This document shows positions 36,322 through 46,686 of a DNA stretch of 64,000 bases, piece after piece (within the stretch, counting starts at the first letter, position 1; the number at the start of each line of letters is the position of its first letter). The notes below the pieces were generated by a model that did no database searches, was not told the origin of the DNA, and saw nothing but the letters and a program-made list of their open reading frames with translations. Made by a program: the position numbers and the translations under genes. Source of the DNA: Paulinella micropora (Eukaryota > Cercozoa > Imbricatea > Euglyphida); the NCBI GenBank assembly GCA_009731375.1, contig BJOX01000003.1, forward strand, positions 1,701,085-1,765,084. Direction: 5' to 3'.

Positions 36322-38308
36322 ATGACACTTAAAAAAGCGATGCAATGCACACTAGAACTGGGTGCTGAGTTGAACAAAGGCAACCCGTGTGCTACATCAA
36401 CACAAGGGTCTGACCGTCTTCGTAAGCAGCTTGGTTACTGGAAGAGTATTGGGGCTTCGAACGTTGTGATCTCATGGATAACATATGGTTTGGACTTCAG
36501 GTTTGAGACAGGCTTCGTGCCTGACAGGCGGGTTTTCAAAAACCACCCTTCATACTACGAAAACCAACAGCTTGTGGAAGATTTCATAAAAAAGAACGTG
36601 GAGTTGGGAAATTTTATGCAAGAAGAACCAGGAAATTTATGGCTCTGTGAACCAATGCAAGTCGAGGTGGACCTGGAAATTAGGGAATCCCGAGTGTGTC
36701 ATGACAAGCGCTATCTGGGAAAGTACCATGTAGTTAACCAATTCAAGCTGGAAACCCTAGCTAGGAACTCTGACAAGGTGATAAGGAAAGGCTTTTTGAT
36801 GTTGGTGACTGACCTTGCAAGCGCATACTACTTTCTCGGGATGTCTAAGCGTGCTAAGAAATATATGTGCTTCTATCACAAAAGTAAGTTTTATACTTCT
36901 AACGTTATGACGTTCGGATTACGAAATGCGCCTTTCTGGTTTCATAAGACTACTCGACCTATGATCACCTACCTCCGGTTCCTCTGGATCCTAGTTATGT
37001 CGTACTTAGATGATTTTTTGTGGAGTGCACACAAGTATGCAGTGAGGGAGCTATCGCAGTTTGTGAAAACGTTCCTGGACATGTTAGGGTGGGGTACGAA
37101 CGAAAAATGCTGTTGGGAGGGTGCATTGGTCGTGAAGTTCTTAGGTGATGATTAATTCTGAAAAGATGACTTACTCTGTACCCGATTATAAGCGCGTGCC
37201 GATGCATGCGATGTGGAAGAAAATGATGATGGACGTGAGGAGCGGAGCTAAGATAAGTCTGAGTGATGTCTATAGCTCTCGAGCCAGCCAAGCATGGACC
37301 AGGTTTATGTACAGGACAATGAATGAGGCGCGTTTGAAAGGTTGGGAGTTTGTGGTGATCAACAAGGCTGCTATGGATGAGATTGAGTTTTGGAGTGAGT
37401 GGCTGGGGAATGTAGAAGGATGTGAGAGAAGTATTAAGGATCATCTGGCGGACTTGTTTGTTCAAGTAGACACAGGTGAACACGCGACAAAAGGCATGCA
37501 TGCACAGAAGCAAACATTCCTTCTGTCGATCTATCTGATCTATCTATCCAAGTTATACAGGCTATATATCTAATCCATTACACTGGCTATCTATCTAATC
37601 CATCTAGGCTTGACCGCTTACCCATCCGTTTGCTATAAGAATGGTGGTGTGTGCAAATGTGAGGCAGTTACGATTCCTCTACCTGCAAGCCTGGTCGGCA
37701 CATCATTTACGTTGCGGGAGTTGCACGGGTTGAAAGAATTTATTTATTTTTTTTGCTGTGAACTGAGGGGAAGGAATGTGAGGTTTGATATGGACTCCCT
37801 GCCCACCATAAGAAATTTAATCAATGGGGGTGGTAAAGTGGATGCTCAAAATATGTTGATCAAAGATGTTTGGATTATGATACACGATCTAAAAGTTAAA
37901 CCAACCTGGAATTGGATCCAGCGAGAAGAAAACAAACTAGCTGATCGTGCATCTAAGAACTTTCAAACTCAGTCGCTGGTCATCGCCAAGGAAGTCTTGA
38001 ACCATGTCTTGAGATGCTCGCCTGCACACATAAGAGAAACAGTCGCTGTATATGTCCCTGACTTTAATTCTATTGCTAGCGCTATTGAGTACCTCATGCA
38101 CTGTCGTCTATCGAACGTCTTCGTCGTACCAGTATGGCCTGCACAATCATGGTGGACTTACATGGTGAGATATGGAAGAAAGATTGCGGACTTACCGACG
38201 GCCGACGTTACGCTCGAGCCCACGTGGAGAAGCCACCCGCTGGCAGTGAAACTGCCGTCTTGGACGATGACGGCAGTCCTGTTCGACTTCAGAAACATTA
38301 CGATGTAG
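36322..38308 (+). pseudogene. DIRS reverse transcriptase / RNase H
   Basis: Three blocks. 36322-37155 holds RT with LVTDLASAYYFLGM, FGLRNAPFWFHK and the catalytic MSYLDDFLW typical of DIRS RTs. A frameshift at about 37145 leads to 37145-37500 (FLG + MMINSEKMTYSVPDYK). A TATC microsatellite of about 90 bp (37515-37605) then interrupts the gene. RNase H resumes at 37610 (LVGTSFTLRELHGLKEF, RFDMDSLPTIRNLINGG, REENKLADRASK) and ends at 38308. The methyltransferase domain of some DIRS elements is not seen. Not functional in this state. Confidence 0.85.
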
Positions 38309-38560
38309 TAACGGATCGTTGCATACATAAGTATAGATGAGACGAAGTTATATTAATAGGCTGACGTTTAATGGATGTGCTTTGATGTGGTAGGACAGTA
38401 AAGGATGAGCAGCCAGATTGGAGCGGGGACAAAGGAGTACGATATGATGATACAACAACTACGAACGTTTTGCTCTGCGTTTGTCAACGCAGCGCGCCCT
38501 CTATCTGCTAAGCGTGGCTATGATTCTGCACTACGTGATTGGGTGGAATGAAATGAACGT

Positions 38561-39535
38561 ATGAGGCTACCGTCATATCCTGCTAGACCCGAGCAGGTTG
38601 CAACGTATTGTATTTATCTATTGGCACAGAGGGGCTTGGCAAAGAATACTATCAAGTATAAGCTGAGCGCAATCAACAGTCAATACTCGTTAGAAAATAA
38701 CACATCATCACCGACTAAGAGCCAGTTCGTTAAAGAGATCAAGAAGTATGTATTGAGATATGCGAAACAGCCACAAGGGAAGCTACCCATCACACCGGAA
38801 ATGCTGTTAAAGATGGTGGCCGTCATGGAAGTGGATAGTTGCGATGTTGATAATCATGTTCCTCGGTTTCATGAGAAGGGAAGAAGTGGTGCGCTTATGC
38901 GTTCAGGACGTGTGGTTGGAAAGGTATAGTGACCAATGGGTGCTGTATGTGTTTGTGGAGAATAGCAAAACTGACCAAGAAAGAAGGGGAGAGGTGATAG
39001 TGATCGGAGACAAGAAGGGTGGTGGCGGTGGTGATGGTGGTGGTGGTGATGGATGATGATGACGATGGTGGTGGTGGTGGTGGTGATGGATGATGATGAT
39101 GATGGATGATGATGATGGTGGTGGTGGTGATGGATGATGATGATGACGATGGTGGTGGTGGTGGTGATGGATGATGATGACTCACCGTTATCTGCAGCTA
39201 ACTGGTTAGCTATGTGGTTTGAGAATCATCCACTGAAACATGACCTAACTGCGCCTCCTCATCTCAGGGCACACGCTACAATGCTTGCGCTTGCCACTGT
39301 TTATGTTACTGTTAACAAGTGGTTGGAACTGATAGGGATTGACCCTACTCGGTACGGGACACACTCACTACGTAAGGGTGGCTGCACTGCTGCAGCAAGA
39401 GCTGGTGTTGAGTTGAGATTGCTGAAGCGACACGGACGATGGAAATCTGATAGTGTGTTCGTATATATTTATGACACCTTCGATGACAGACTTAAGGTGA
39501 CGCAGAGTTTGTTTGACAATACAATTAAATTCTGA
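38561..39535 (+). pseudogene. DIRS tyrosine recombinase
   Basis: An N-terminal core-binding part (YCIYLLAQRGLAKNTIKYKLSAIN) starts at 38561. A frameshift near 38850 leads to the first catalytic Arg region (FLGFMRREEVVRL). A GAT/GGT microsatellite (39015-39180) is inserted in the gene. The C-terminal part then resumes with H-x-x-R (THSLRKGG), the third box His (KRHGRW) and the nucleophile Tyr (VFVYIYD). All four box elements are still visible, so the decay is mostly frameshift and repeat expansion. It would have integrated the circular cDNA. Confidence 0.85.
39015..39180 (+). repeat. GATGGTGGT microsatellite inside recombinase gene
   Basis: About 165 bp of GAT/GGT trinucleotides with a 45-60 bp higher-order period, placed between two conserved parts of the recombinase. 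Confidence 0.88.
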
Positions 39536-39560
39536 TTCTGGTGTTTCTTTCTTACCTTTG

Positions 39561-39985
39561 ACCTGGCGGAGAGAAGGACAAAGACACAAAATAGTGCTTG
39601 TGTTAGTGCAACGTAACACAACACCTATTTTGTATAATTAGTCCGGAACGATCATGTTGGAGAAAGAATAATTGAATATTGCACAAATTGTCCATATCAG
39701 AACCACAACATAGTTGTGCGGATAATGTCATGCAACCTTTTTAGAGTATTATTTGGGATAAGTTCACGGAAATTGCTTCAATTATATTGACTATTGCCGA
39801 AAGGATCACAACTAGAGTTATGATCAGTTCTAGAGATTCTCTACCGATACCGAGAGTGAGTAGTAGGTATCGGTAGTATGTTTAGTTACCATCACCTCAG
39901 ATGTTTTAGGAATCAATGATTCCATCGTGTTGTAGTCACTTTAGTTTCCTTCAACACGAAGGAATTACTGATTCAGTTTTTTAAT
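39561..39985 (+). repeat. DIRS B1 and A2 repeats
   Basis: B1 (39561-39621) is a 61-bp direct repeat identical to B2 at 42162-42222. A2 (39626-39985) repeats A1. The contiguous B1-A2 is the split-direct-repeat signature. Confidence 0.88.
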
Positions 39986-42161
39986 TCCCACCCACCCACC
40001 CTTGCGTCGACTAACAAAAGTCTGATACAGTGTTTATGAGCTGACTATGGTCGTGCGGTTCTGTGGTTTTGATTTTGTGATTTTCTGATAGTAACTTAAA
40101 TTTTGAAGTAATTAATTCTGGGAATGATTACGCTATGGCTGGGTGGTGATTTTTATTACAGTTGTAGTTTCAGTATTGTTTATCGTTAATATTATCTGCA
40201 TTACTCCCGTTAGTACCTAGGCGTGCACCCCTGATCTGGGAGAAGAGACAAGCGATAGAACAAGAACTGGCGACACTGTAGTTGTGGTGCAAGTAACTGC
40301 GCTGGATGGTTGAAATTGTCTCTGGAAAGTACTGATTTGTATATTTTGGAGACGGGAAAAGGAACAGGAACGGATTGGTAAGTTGTTGGACCGGATCACA
40401 TGATCACAGGTGACGTTTTGGTAGTGACGTTAATAAAAGATTGATAATATGAAGAGAAAAAAAAATTGGAATGTCGTACAGATTTTATGTTGGTTATGGA
40501 TCCCTGACTAGGGAAGAGGCTTCCGATCACTAATTTAGAGAGTTTCTGAATTTTTGGAGCTATGAATCGTTGGTTTGCTAAATGCTACGGTGGTGACATG
40601 ATGATTTTTGTTATTATTTTAGTTGCTATTGTTTTACTATTATTTTCGTTAGTATTTTTTTTGCGCTAATTTGGCTATTACCTAAACATGCATAAGGAGA
40701 GACAGTTTGATAACTCAATTTCAATCTAATGAAGCGTTTGAACGCGGTAGAAGGTCCTGCACACATAGACAGATTGTATCGGTAGGTCAGGTAAAGCGGT
40801 ACTACCTGTTGTGTGAACGGTAAACAAGAAACGTGTAAAAGTACGTAAAAATAAACAACAAATACCAGCAAGGACCGTTATAATGTAGTGGTCTATATAC
40901 GCCAGGTATTATACAACAAGAGTGTAAGAAAGCTGCACAAGAAGTAAGCATATTGATGAGGATAAATACATTGCTTCAGACTAACACACATACAATAATG
41001 ACCGCTGTTTGGCTTGATATCTCAACTAACGTTACGTAGTGCGGATGTTGCCTATGAGATAATGTATTGTGTTAACGTAATGTACTACAACAAGGATTAA
41101 AGTTTGTGTATGGAAAGCTATCATGACACCGTGTGTGGATGTTCGCGAGGTTGGGGCATACGTGCGTGCGAGTGATTATATTATAGCGTGGGGATTATGT
41201 TTGAGAGTGGTAGTGACTGGCTAAGGAGTGCTGTTATATGGCGCGGCGGAGGCTTGTTATTGTCGGGTGTCACTGTATGTTGGATTTATATGCATCTGGA
41301 TGTGGTGTGAGGTGAGTTAGTGCATGTTCCTTATGCGTTCCTTGTGTAGGTAGTGTGCGGTATTGTGATGCGTAGTGTGACGATGGTAAGTATGATGAGT
41401 GAGCTTGAAGGTGACATTGGAAATATACTGATTACTTTGCTGACGTTATCTTTGTTTAGTAGCTAGTTGTGCGGTTGTCCAAGGAGATGTGTAGGAGTGT
41501 GATGCTTTGAATGTGTGTTGGATGATTGGTATACTTGTTTGGACAACGATGATCATGAGAGTGATGATAGTACTGTAGTACACTACTTCGTGTGTTTTAT
41601 GTGGTGATATCGTCTTTGAAAGTGGTAGGTACTGTTTATATTACTGAATCATGTAGAAGCTTGATATAACACGTATCTCTGTGTTAGTTGACTAGGTTGT
41701 GAGTTCTATTACCTACTTTGGTATGTTGTGAGAGGCGTGTCTTGTATGCTGTACGTGTTATGCTTATTGCTGTGAGCACCTGTGTTGCTCTCTTTCGTTT
41801 CTGTGCCTTCTTGCCTTGGTGGGCTGTGTGCGTGAGAATTTAGATCGTGAGGCGAACGGATCTAGTTATGATCTTACTTATGATAAATATATCATTCTAT
41901 TATTATTATCGTTTGCCTGCTGTGTGTGAGGCAAAACTGGGAGATATACCAGTAGTTATTACTGTAATTGGTGTAAGTACAGTGAAAATCATGTACGATT
42001 GTATCGATAAGCATTAGTACATAGAGAAGTATGTTTGTTGGGTGTCCGTTGTGAATTCATTTCGAGTCGAGATAGGATAGAAATAGGCCAGACTTAGGCA
42101 GTTTGAATGTAGCGACAGACAAATAGAAACCCCAAACTAGGTTTGTCCTTATTAGGGAACA
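39986..42161. other. DIRS A2-B2 interval, no gene seen
   Basis: About 2.2 kb of mixed, T- and G-rich sequence between A2 and B2 without an open frame of note or a recognised repeat. Either the element has a long noncoding tail or an unrecognised insertion separates A2 from B2. Confidence 0.5.
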
Positions 42162-42222
42162 ACCTGGCGGAGAGAAGGACAAAGACACAAAATAGTGCTT
42201 GTGTTAGTGCAACGTAACACAA
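42162..42222 (+). repeat. DIRS B2 repeat
   Basis: 61 bp identical to 39561-39621; the probable right end of the DIRS element. Confidence 0.85.
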
Positions 42223-43061
42223 TCCTGGGATTGGCAGTGGGTGCTTTTCACCCTACTTTTCAGGAAATCCAGAGAGCCCGGGTCTGCGGTGGTGTAAATT
42301 GTGCTCACAAAGTTCTTTTCACGAAGTTATTACTAATCACAAAGGTCCAACTTTTGCTGCCTTTCTTGATGTCTCTAAGCGTTTGATTCTGTGGAGAGAG
42401 ACATTTTGTGGAGGAAACTAGAATATTTGGGTATATCTTCTTTTTTCCTGTCCGCCCTGAAAGGTCTTTATACCAAGGTACAGAATAGAGTAGATACGGC
42501 TGAAGGCATGTCCCCTTGGTTTGATACCAATAGGGTAGTAAGACAAGGATGCCCTTTGTCCCCTCTATTATACTGTCTTTATACCTCTGATTTAGCCAAT
42601 AAATTACGTTCTTCTAACTAAAGGAGTTACACTCTCTGCTCAAGAAAAGGATCTGTCATTTTCCCTATCGTTAAGTTGCCTCTTATATATTGATGACATT
42701 GTCTCATTGTCTAGCTCTGCCCATGATTTGCAAAAACAATTAGACGTTTGTGCTACGTGGGCTAAAGATAATAATGCTGAATTTAATCAAGACAAGTCCA
42801 ACATCGTTATTTTTAATAATAAGAATAATACAGTCACTCACAATTGGACTCTCATGGGACAAAATGTCTTGGAGGCAGAAGCCTACAAATAGTTGGAGTT
42901 ATTTTTGACAAAATTTGTCTTGGAGAATGATGAAGACTGATAGAATAAAAAAAGCTAAGCAGTGCATCAATATGGTACTTGCTATGGGTATAAGAAGGGG
43001 GGTTGCACCTAATATAGCTATGAAACTTATTACCTCTTCTGTCTTTCAGTCCATGGATTGG
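42223..43061 (+). pseudogene. LINE reverse transcriptase remnant, left part
   Basis: Reads in pieces as a non-LTR RT: HEVITNHKGPTFAAFLDVSK, then after a 1-base shift FDSVERDILWRKL, VRQGCPLSPLLYCLY (palm motif), LLYIDDIVSLSSSA (catalytic loop) and CATWAKDNNAEFNQDKSNIV. Stops and shifts separate the pieces. Its 5' part is missing where the DIRS element ends. It is cut at 43061 by the Polinton-type element and resumes at 63953. The GATTGG before the break is repeated after the insertion. Confidence 0.85.
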
Positions 43062-43194
43062 AGAAGATGATTACCCTTTTTTTAGGGTCATTTTCAAGAA
43101 AATGCCCTCAAAAAAAGGGTCTTTTAGGACCAAATCGCCATTTTTAACATCATAAGAAATTAAAGAGAAATCAAGACGAAATCAAAAAGGAAGC
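43062..43194 (+). repeat. Left terminal inverted repeat
   Basis: 133 bp matching the reverse complement of 63820-63952 with two mismatches seen. It has an inner A/T-rich part and two near-palindromic blocks (ACCCTTTTTTTAGGGT, and GCCCTCAAAAAAAGGGT). Confidence 0.95.
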
Positions 43195-43618
43195 TAACAG
43201 GAAGAAGGAAGCAAGAAGATATGATAGAAACAAGGAAATATGGAATGGAACAAAAACCACACACCACATTGATAATAACAAAAAACACAATATCACCAAA
43301 AATAACAATCTGAAAATTAGGAAAAAAGAAAACAAATGACGACAGAACCCAGAACAGAATTTTTAACGGTAGCCATATCGGCCCACCAAAACGAGAAAGG
43401 CATTTCAAACCACTCACCAGGAAAATTAGAAATAGAACATCTAGAACATTATCCAAACGGTCCGAGTAAGGATAATATGGAATAACTAATGAAAAAATGG
43501 AAATAAAAAAAAGAAACCGACCACCTAAACCTTTTTCCCTGCGACAAAAATCGTCGGCACTCGCCAGAGTTCAGAAACCAAAAAAGACAAGAAGTCGGCA
43601 ACACCAAGGTAAGTCAAA
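43195..43618. other. Region between left TIR and first gene
   Basis: A-rich, about 420 bp. Open frames here are short and of extreme composition (a hydrophobic frame on the T-rich strand overlaps the TIR). I see no supported gene. Confidence 0.55.
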
Positions 43619-44125
43619 ATGAGCGAGAGTTTGATTAGTAAAGAAAATAGAACCATTGATGATTATGTTTTTATGTTTGAAACTTCTAAGCAAGGTAAAG
43701 ATAAATTAAGAAAGATTGTCTTTACAGCAGAAGAAAAAATAAATAAAATGAATAAAGAAATAGAACTACTAATAACAAAAAGAAATCAAGAGCGAGTAAA
43801 GTTGGAAGGTGCTAATAAAGTATTGAAAAAAATAGTTGATGAAGGAATTGATGTAGAAGAAGATAGGAGATTTGATTTGGAGAGAAAAAGTAAATTAATC
43901 AGAAAGGAGAAAGAATTAAAAATGTTTAAGATTTGGAAAAAAGATAAAAGATATGAGTATGATGAAGCAGTGATGAATAAAATAAGAAAAGGAATAGATG
44001 AAGAAGGATTGACTTTTAATAAATCCTTTATTCGTTATTCAGATTATGACTTACATAAGTTAAATGAAAATGCTAATATGTATAAATGTATGAGAGAGAG
44101 TGAGAACAGTGGTCTAAACCACTAA
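43619..44125 (+). CDS. Coiled-coil protein of unknown function
   Basis: 168 residues, Lys/Glu-rich, with a predicted coiled coil over about residues 35-115 (heptad-like Leu/Ile/Val spacing) and a Tyr/Asn-rich C-terminal part. First gene inside the left TIR, followed by a 10-base gap. I do not recognise a family. A structural or DNA-binding role is possible but not shown. Confidence 0.65.
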   Translation: MSESLISKENRTIDDYVFMFETSKQGKDKLRKIVFTAEEKINKMNKEIELLITKRNQERVKLEGANKVLKKIVDEGIDVEEDRRFDLERKSKLIRKEKELKMFKIWKKDKRYEYDEAVMNKIRKGIDEEGLTFNKSFIRYSDYDLHKLNENANMYKCMRESENSGLNH

Positions 44126-44260
44126 GCCCCTTATCACATAGGGCNNNNNNNNNNTTCACATAGGGCCGTATAAATAGTGTGTAATATTTTATCCAAAAAA
44201 AAAATCGGGCGAAAGCCCCCCAACTTACAAAGAAATTTATTCGTATGTTGTTTTTGTAGA

Positions 44261-44830
44261 ATGGATGATTTAGCTTCTGCTTTGGAAGGTGTCCAGCTTG
44301 TCCAGCCCGACCCAGCCCCTGGCCAACCCCAGCCCGACCCAGCCGACCCAGTCCCTGGCCAACCCCAGCCCGACCCAGCCCCTGGCCAACCCCAGCCCGA
44401 CCCAGCCCCTGGCCAGCCCGACCCCAACCCAGCCGACCCCGACCAGCCCAACCCCGACCAGCCCAACCCCGTCCAGCTTGAAGACGACATCCCGAATGGG
44501 TGGAGAAAGTTTGGAGATGTTGGCGAGCTATTCATACAAACTGATAATTCAAGGTTCGTCGGGCTTCCGAGAGAATTTCTTCGGGCAGATAAGAAGGTGA
44601 AATTTTGGGGAAAGAAGCCAGCCGTTTTTGCTGATGAGAAAGATTACTTTTTCGCGCACATTGAAAGAAATAGGCTGATTGAAAAACCAAAACACGAATT
44701 TCACTTTCTTGTTTCCGTTCGCAACCCTGATGAGTTGATTATTTTCAATTCAATCACTGCAATCAACAGAGTTTTGAAAGCTCGCGCATATCAAATCAAC
44801 TGGATTATTCCTATCGGTCGTTATATTTAA
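44261..44830 (+). CDS. Proline-repeat protein of unknown function
   Basis: About 189 residues from the ATG at 44261, which I prefer to the upstream ATG at 44177 because the latter adds a Lys/Cys-rich stretch read from A-rich leader. Residues 9-68 are imperfect QPDPAPGQP-type repeats (about six copies), then a folded-looking domain (NGWRKFGDVGELF ... INWIIPIGRYI). Pro-rich spacers of this type link domains in viral structural proteins. No family is recognised. Confidence 0.7.
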   Translation: MDDLASALEGVQLVQPDPAPGQPQPDPADPVPGQPQPDPAPGQPQPDPAPGQPDPNPADPDQPNPDQPNPVQLEDDIPNGWRKFGDVGELFIQTDNSRFVGLPREFLRADKKVKFWGKKPAVFADEKDYFFAHIERNRLIEKPKHEFHFLVSVRNPDELIIFNSITAINRVLKARAYQINWIIPIGRYI

Positions 44831-44844
44831 TTAAATAATCGTTC

Positions 44845-45841
44845 TCACAAATCAAGTATTACTCTTGCTTTTCTTTCTCTACGGCTAGTTCGGACATTCT
44901 CAGGTTGGATGTCTTCACGGTTTAATAATTCTTTCGTTTTCTTTTCTTTTGTTATTTCTTTAACTTGTTCGTTTATTTGCTTTTCTTCGTCCGCAGGTTT
45001 ATCAAATTTGGTCTTCNNNNNNNNNNCTCTTCAATAGTTCCCTTGGACTAATCAACTCGTCTGAATTTAATATTAATTTGAAACCGGAACGGCCTACTAC
45101 GGTGTAAATTTGTTTACTGTATTGCTTTCCCCCTTTTGAAAATAAATTTCTTTTTAATTCCTTTCTCACTCTATCTCCCTTTTCAAATTCGTCAATAAGA
45201 CCGTCCCGTTGAATAAGTTGTTTATTTTTATTTACACCCTTAAATACATCAATCGGCCTAGCTTGAATTGTTCTATGATGTCGCATATTATAAGCATCTA
45301 CCATATCATCAATCCAAGAAAACCAATCAAAATTACCATTAGTTTCAAATAGAATATCAAGCCACCGTCTTATAGTCCGTATTACTCTATCTACGATAGC
45401 AAGAGCGCGATGGTCGCCAACTTCAACCGTCCTATGGTCAATATTGTTTTCTCTGAAATAATCTTTTACCATTCCTTTATATTCACTTCCACTGTCGGTA
45501 GTAATGCTTTCCGGTGTATATGGTATTGATTTTAAAGCCATATAAACTTCCTTAGCTGTTTTGTTTTTAAGCGGTTTAATTATTAAAAATCTGCTGTGAG
45601 TGTCAATCCAAAACAACATCCAAGCATAGCCTTTATTTCCTTTCTTGTCTTTAAGTTTTGACATATCCGCTAAATCTACAAATACTTGTTTAAGTGGTTT
45701 GTCTGACCATATCGTATTCCATTTATCTGTTGGTAATCTTTTTTGGTAATGTATTTCAAGTGCTTGTTGTTCCTTTCTTTCATCCTCATTCGCACCTCCG
45801 GGTTCATTGTTTTGAGGATTGCTGTGTTTGTGGTCCATCAC
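44845..45841 (-). CDS. Retroviral-type (rve) integrase
   Basis: DDE-family integrase that would insert the element. Catalytic D in VFVDLADM (about residue 56), D in TTDSGSEYKG (about 114). The third acidic position is D in ALAIVDRVIRT (about 152), where E is usual. A C-terminal SH3/chromo-like part follows (DEFEKGDRVRK ... YTVVGRSGFKLIL). The gene crosses a 10-base gap (45017-45026). Beyond it the minus strand is open for about 56 more codons, Lys/Glu-rich and ending ARVILDL, with a stop at 44845-44847, so the true C-terminus lies there. Gap size, hence frame, is uncertain. Confidence 0.85.
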
Positions 45842-45862
45842 CTCCCTTTTTTGGTGAAGGTT

Positions 45863-46120
45863 CTAATACTTAATGACACCTAATGCTTTATCCTTATATA
45901 TTGCTCTTTCTTTTTTTTCAAGTTCAAAACAATAATTAGAACAAAACTCATACATATAAAACCAATCAAAACTATCATCAATGGCCGTAATCTGGCGGTT
46001 CGCTAAACACAGTGTTAATGCACACACATAGCAACTAGTGAAGTCATACATACGATGATTATATAGGTAGTCCATAATGTGTAAGCGAACATCTAACGGT
46101 AATTTTTTTATCTTGTTCAT
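45863..46120 (-). CDS. Small F-box-like / Cys-rich protein
   Basis: 85 residues. The N-terminus LPLDVRLHIMDYLYNHRM resembles the first helices of an F-box. Later, CYVCALTLC and FCSNYC give Cys pairs that could bind zinc. An upstream AATATAG lies just before the ATG. The start is 21 bp from the integrase start, on the same strand. F-box assignment is by pattern only. Confidence 0.55.
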   Translation of the reverse strand: MNKIKKLPLDVRLHIMDYLYNHRMYDFTSCYVCALTLCLANRQITAIDDSFDWFYMYEFCSNYCFELEKKERAIYKDKALGVIKY

Positions 46121-46128
46121 ACACTATA

Positions 46129-46620
46129 TTAAAACTTTAAAAATATTTTTGAAACATCATTGTTTTCTTTTTTTGGTTTCTCGGGTTGTTGGTTATAAAC
46201 ATTAACTGATATGTTTGATTTCTTGCCTTTACCCTTTTTAGGTTGCTCTTCTTCCTCACTTTCCTCGCTCTCACTCTCCTCTTCCACTCTCTTTTTTATC
46301 ACCTTCTTTGCCTTCTTCTGTTTAGTCTTCAATTTTATACCCGCAACCCGTTGGGCAACGATATCTACGAAATCCTGTTCAACCTCTTCATCCGAACTGC
46401 TTTCCTCACTTTTCTCTCCGTCTCTTCCATCTATCATATCCTTAGCCAACTGTTTCTTGGCCGTATGTTCCATCTTTTCATCATTGGTCATTTCTTTCAC
46501 ATTCTTCGCCTCTTCCTCCGCTAGTAGTTCCCTCGCCCTCTCAATCTTTCTCTGCTTAGCCTTTTCCTTTCGCCTCGCATTAGCGATTTTAAGATTTTCT
46601 ACCGAAGATTTACCCGGCAT
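46129..46620 (-). CDS. Highly charged protein of unknown function
   Basis: 163 residues, rich in Lys, Glu and Ser. A long charged helix (about 10-70) is followed by acidic Ser/Glu clusters (EESSSDEEVEQ, EEESESEESEEEEQ) and a Lys-rich end. Such composition fits a nucleic-acid- or chromatin-binding protein, but no family is recognised. Divergent from the fibre gene with a 66-bp shared spacer. Confidence 0.65.
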   Translation of the reverse strand: MPGKSSVENLKIANARRKEKAKQRKIERARELLAEEEAKNVKEMTNDEKMEHTAKKQLAKDMIDGRDGEKSEESSSDEEVEQDFVDIVAQRVAGIKLKTKQKKAKKVIKKRVEEESESEESEEEEQPKKGKGKKSNISVNVYNQQPEKPKKENNDVSKIFLKF

Positions 46621-46686
46621 ACTTGTTTGCTATGGGTTGGTATATTTTCCTAAATATAATATTTTAATTAAGATAATATATATAAT
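46621..46686. promoter_or_regulatory. Divergent promoter region with AATATA motifs
   Basis: 66 bp between two divergent genes. Contains aatatatataat ending at the fibre ATG and aaatataat nearer the middle. The same kind of motif precedes most genes of the element. Confidence 0.55.

Noticed and set aside
43160-43456. Hydrophobic minus-strand frame of 98 codons overlapping the left TIR
   Set aside because: Poly-Phe/Ile/Val composition comes from the T-rich strand of an A-rich region, and it overlaps the TIR.
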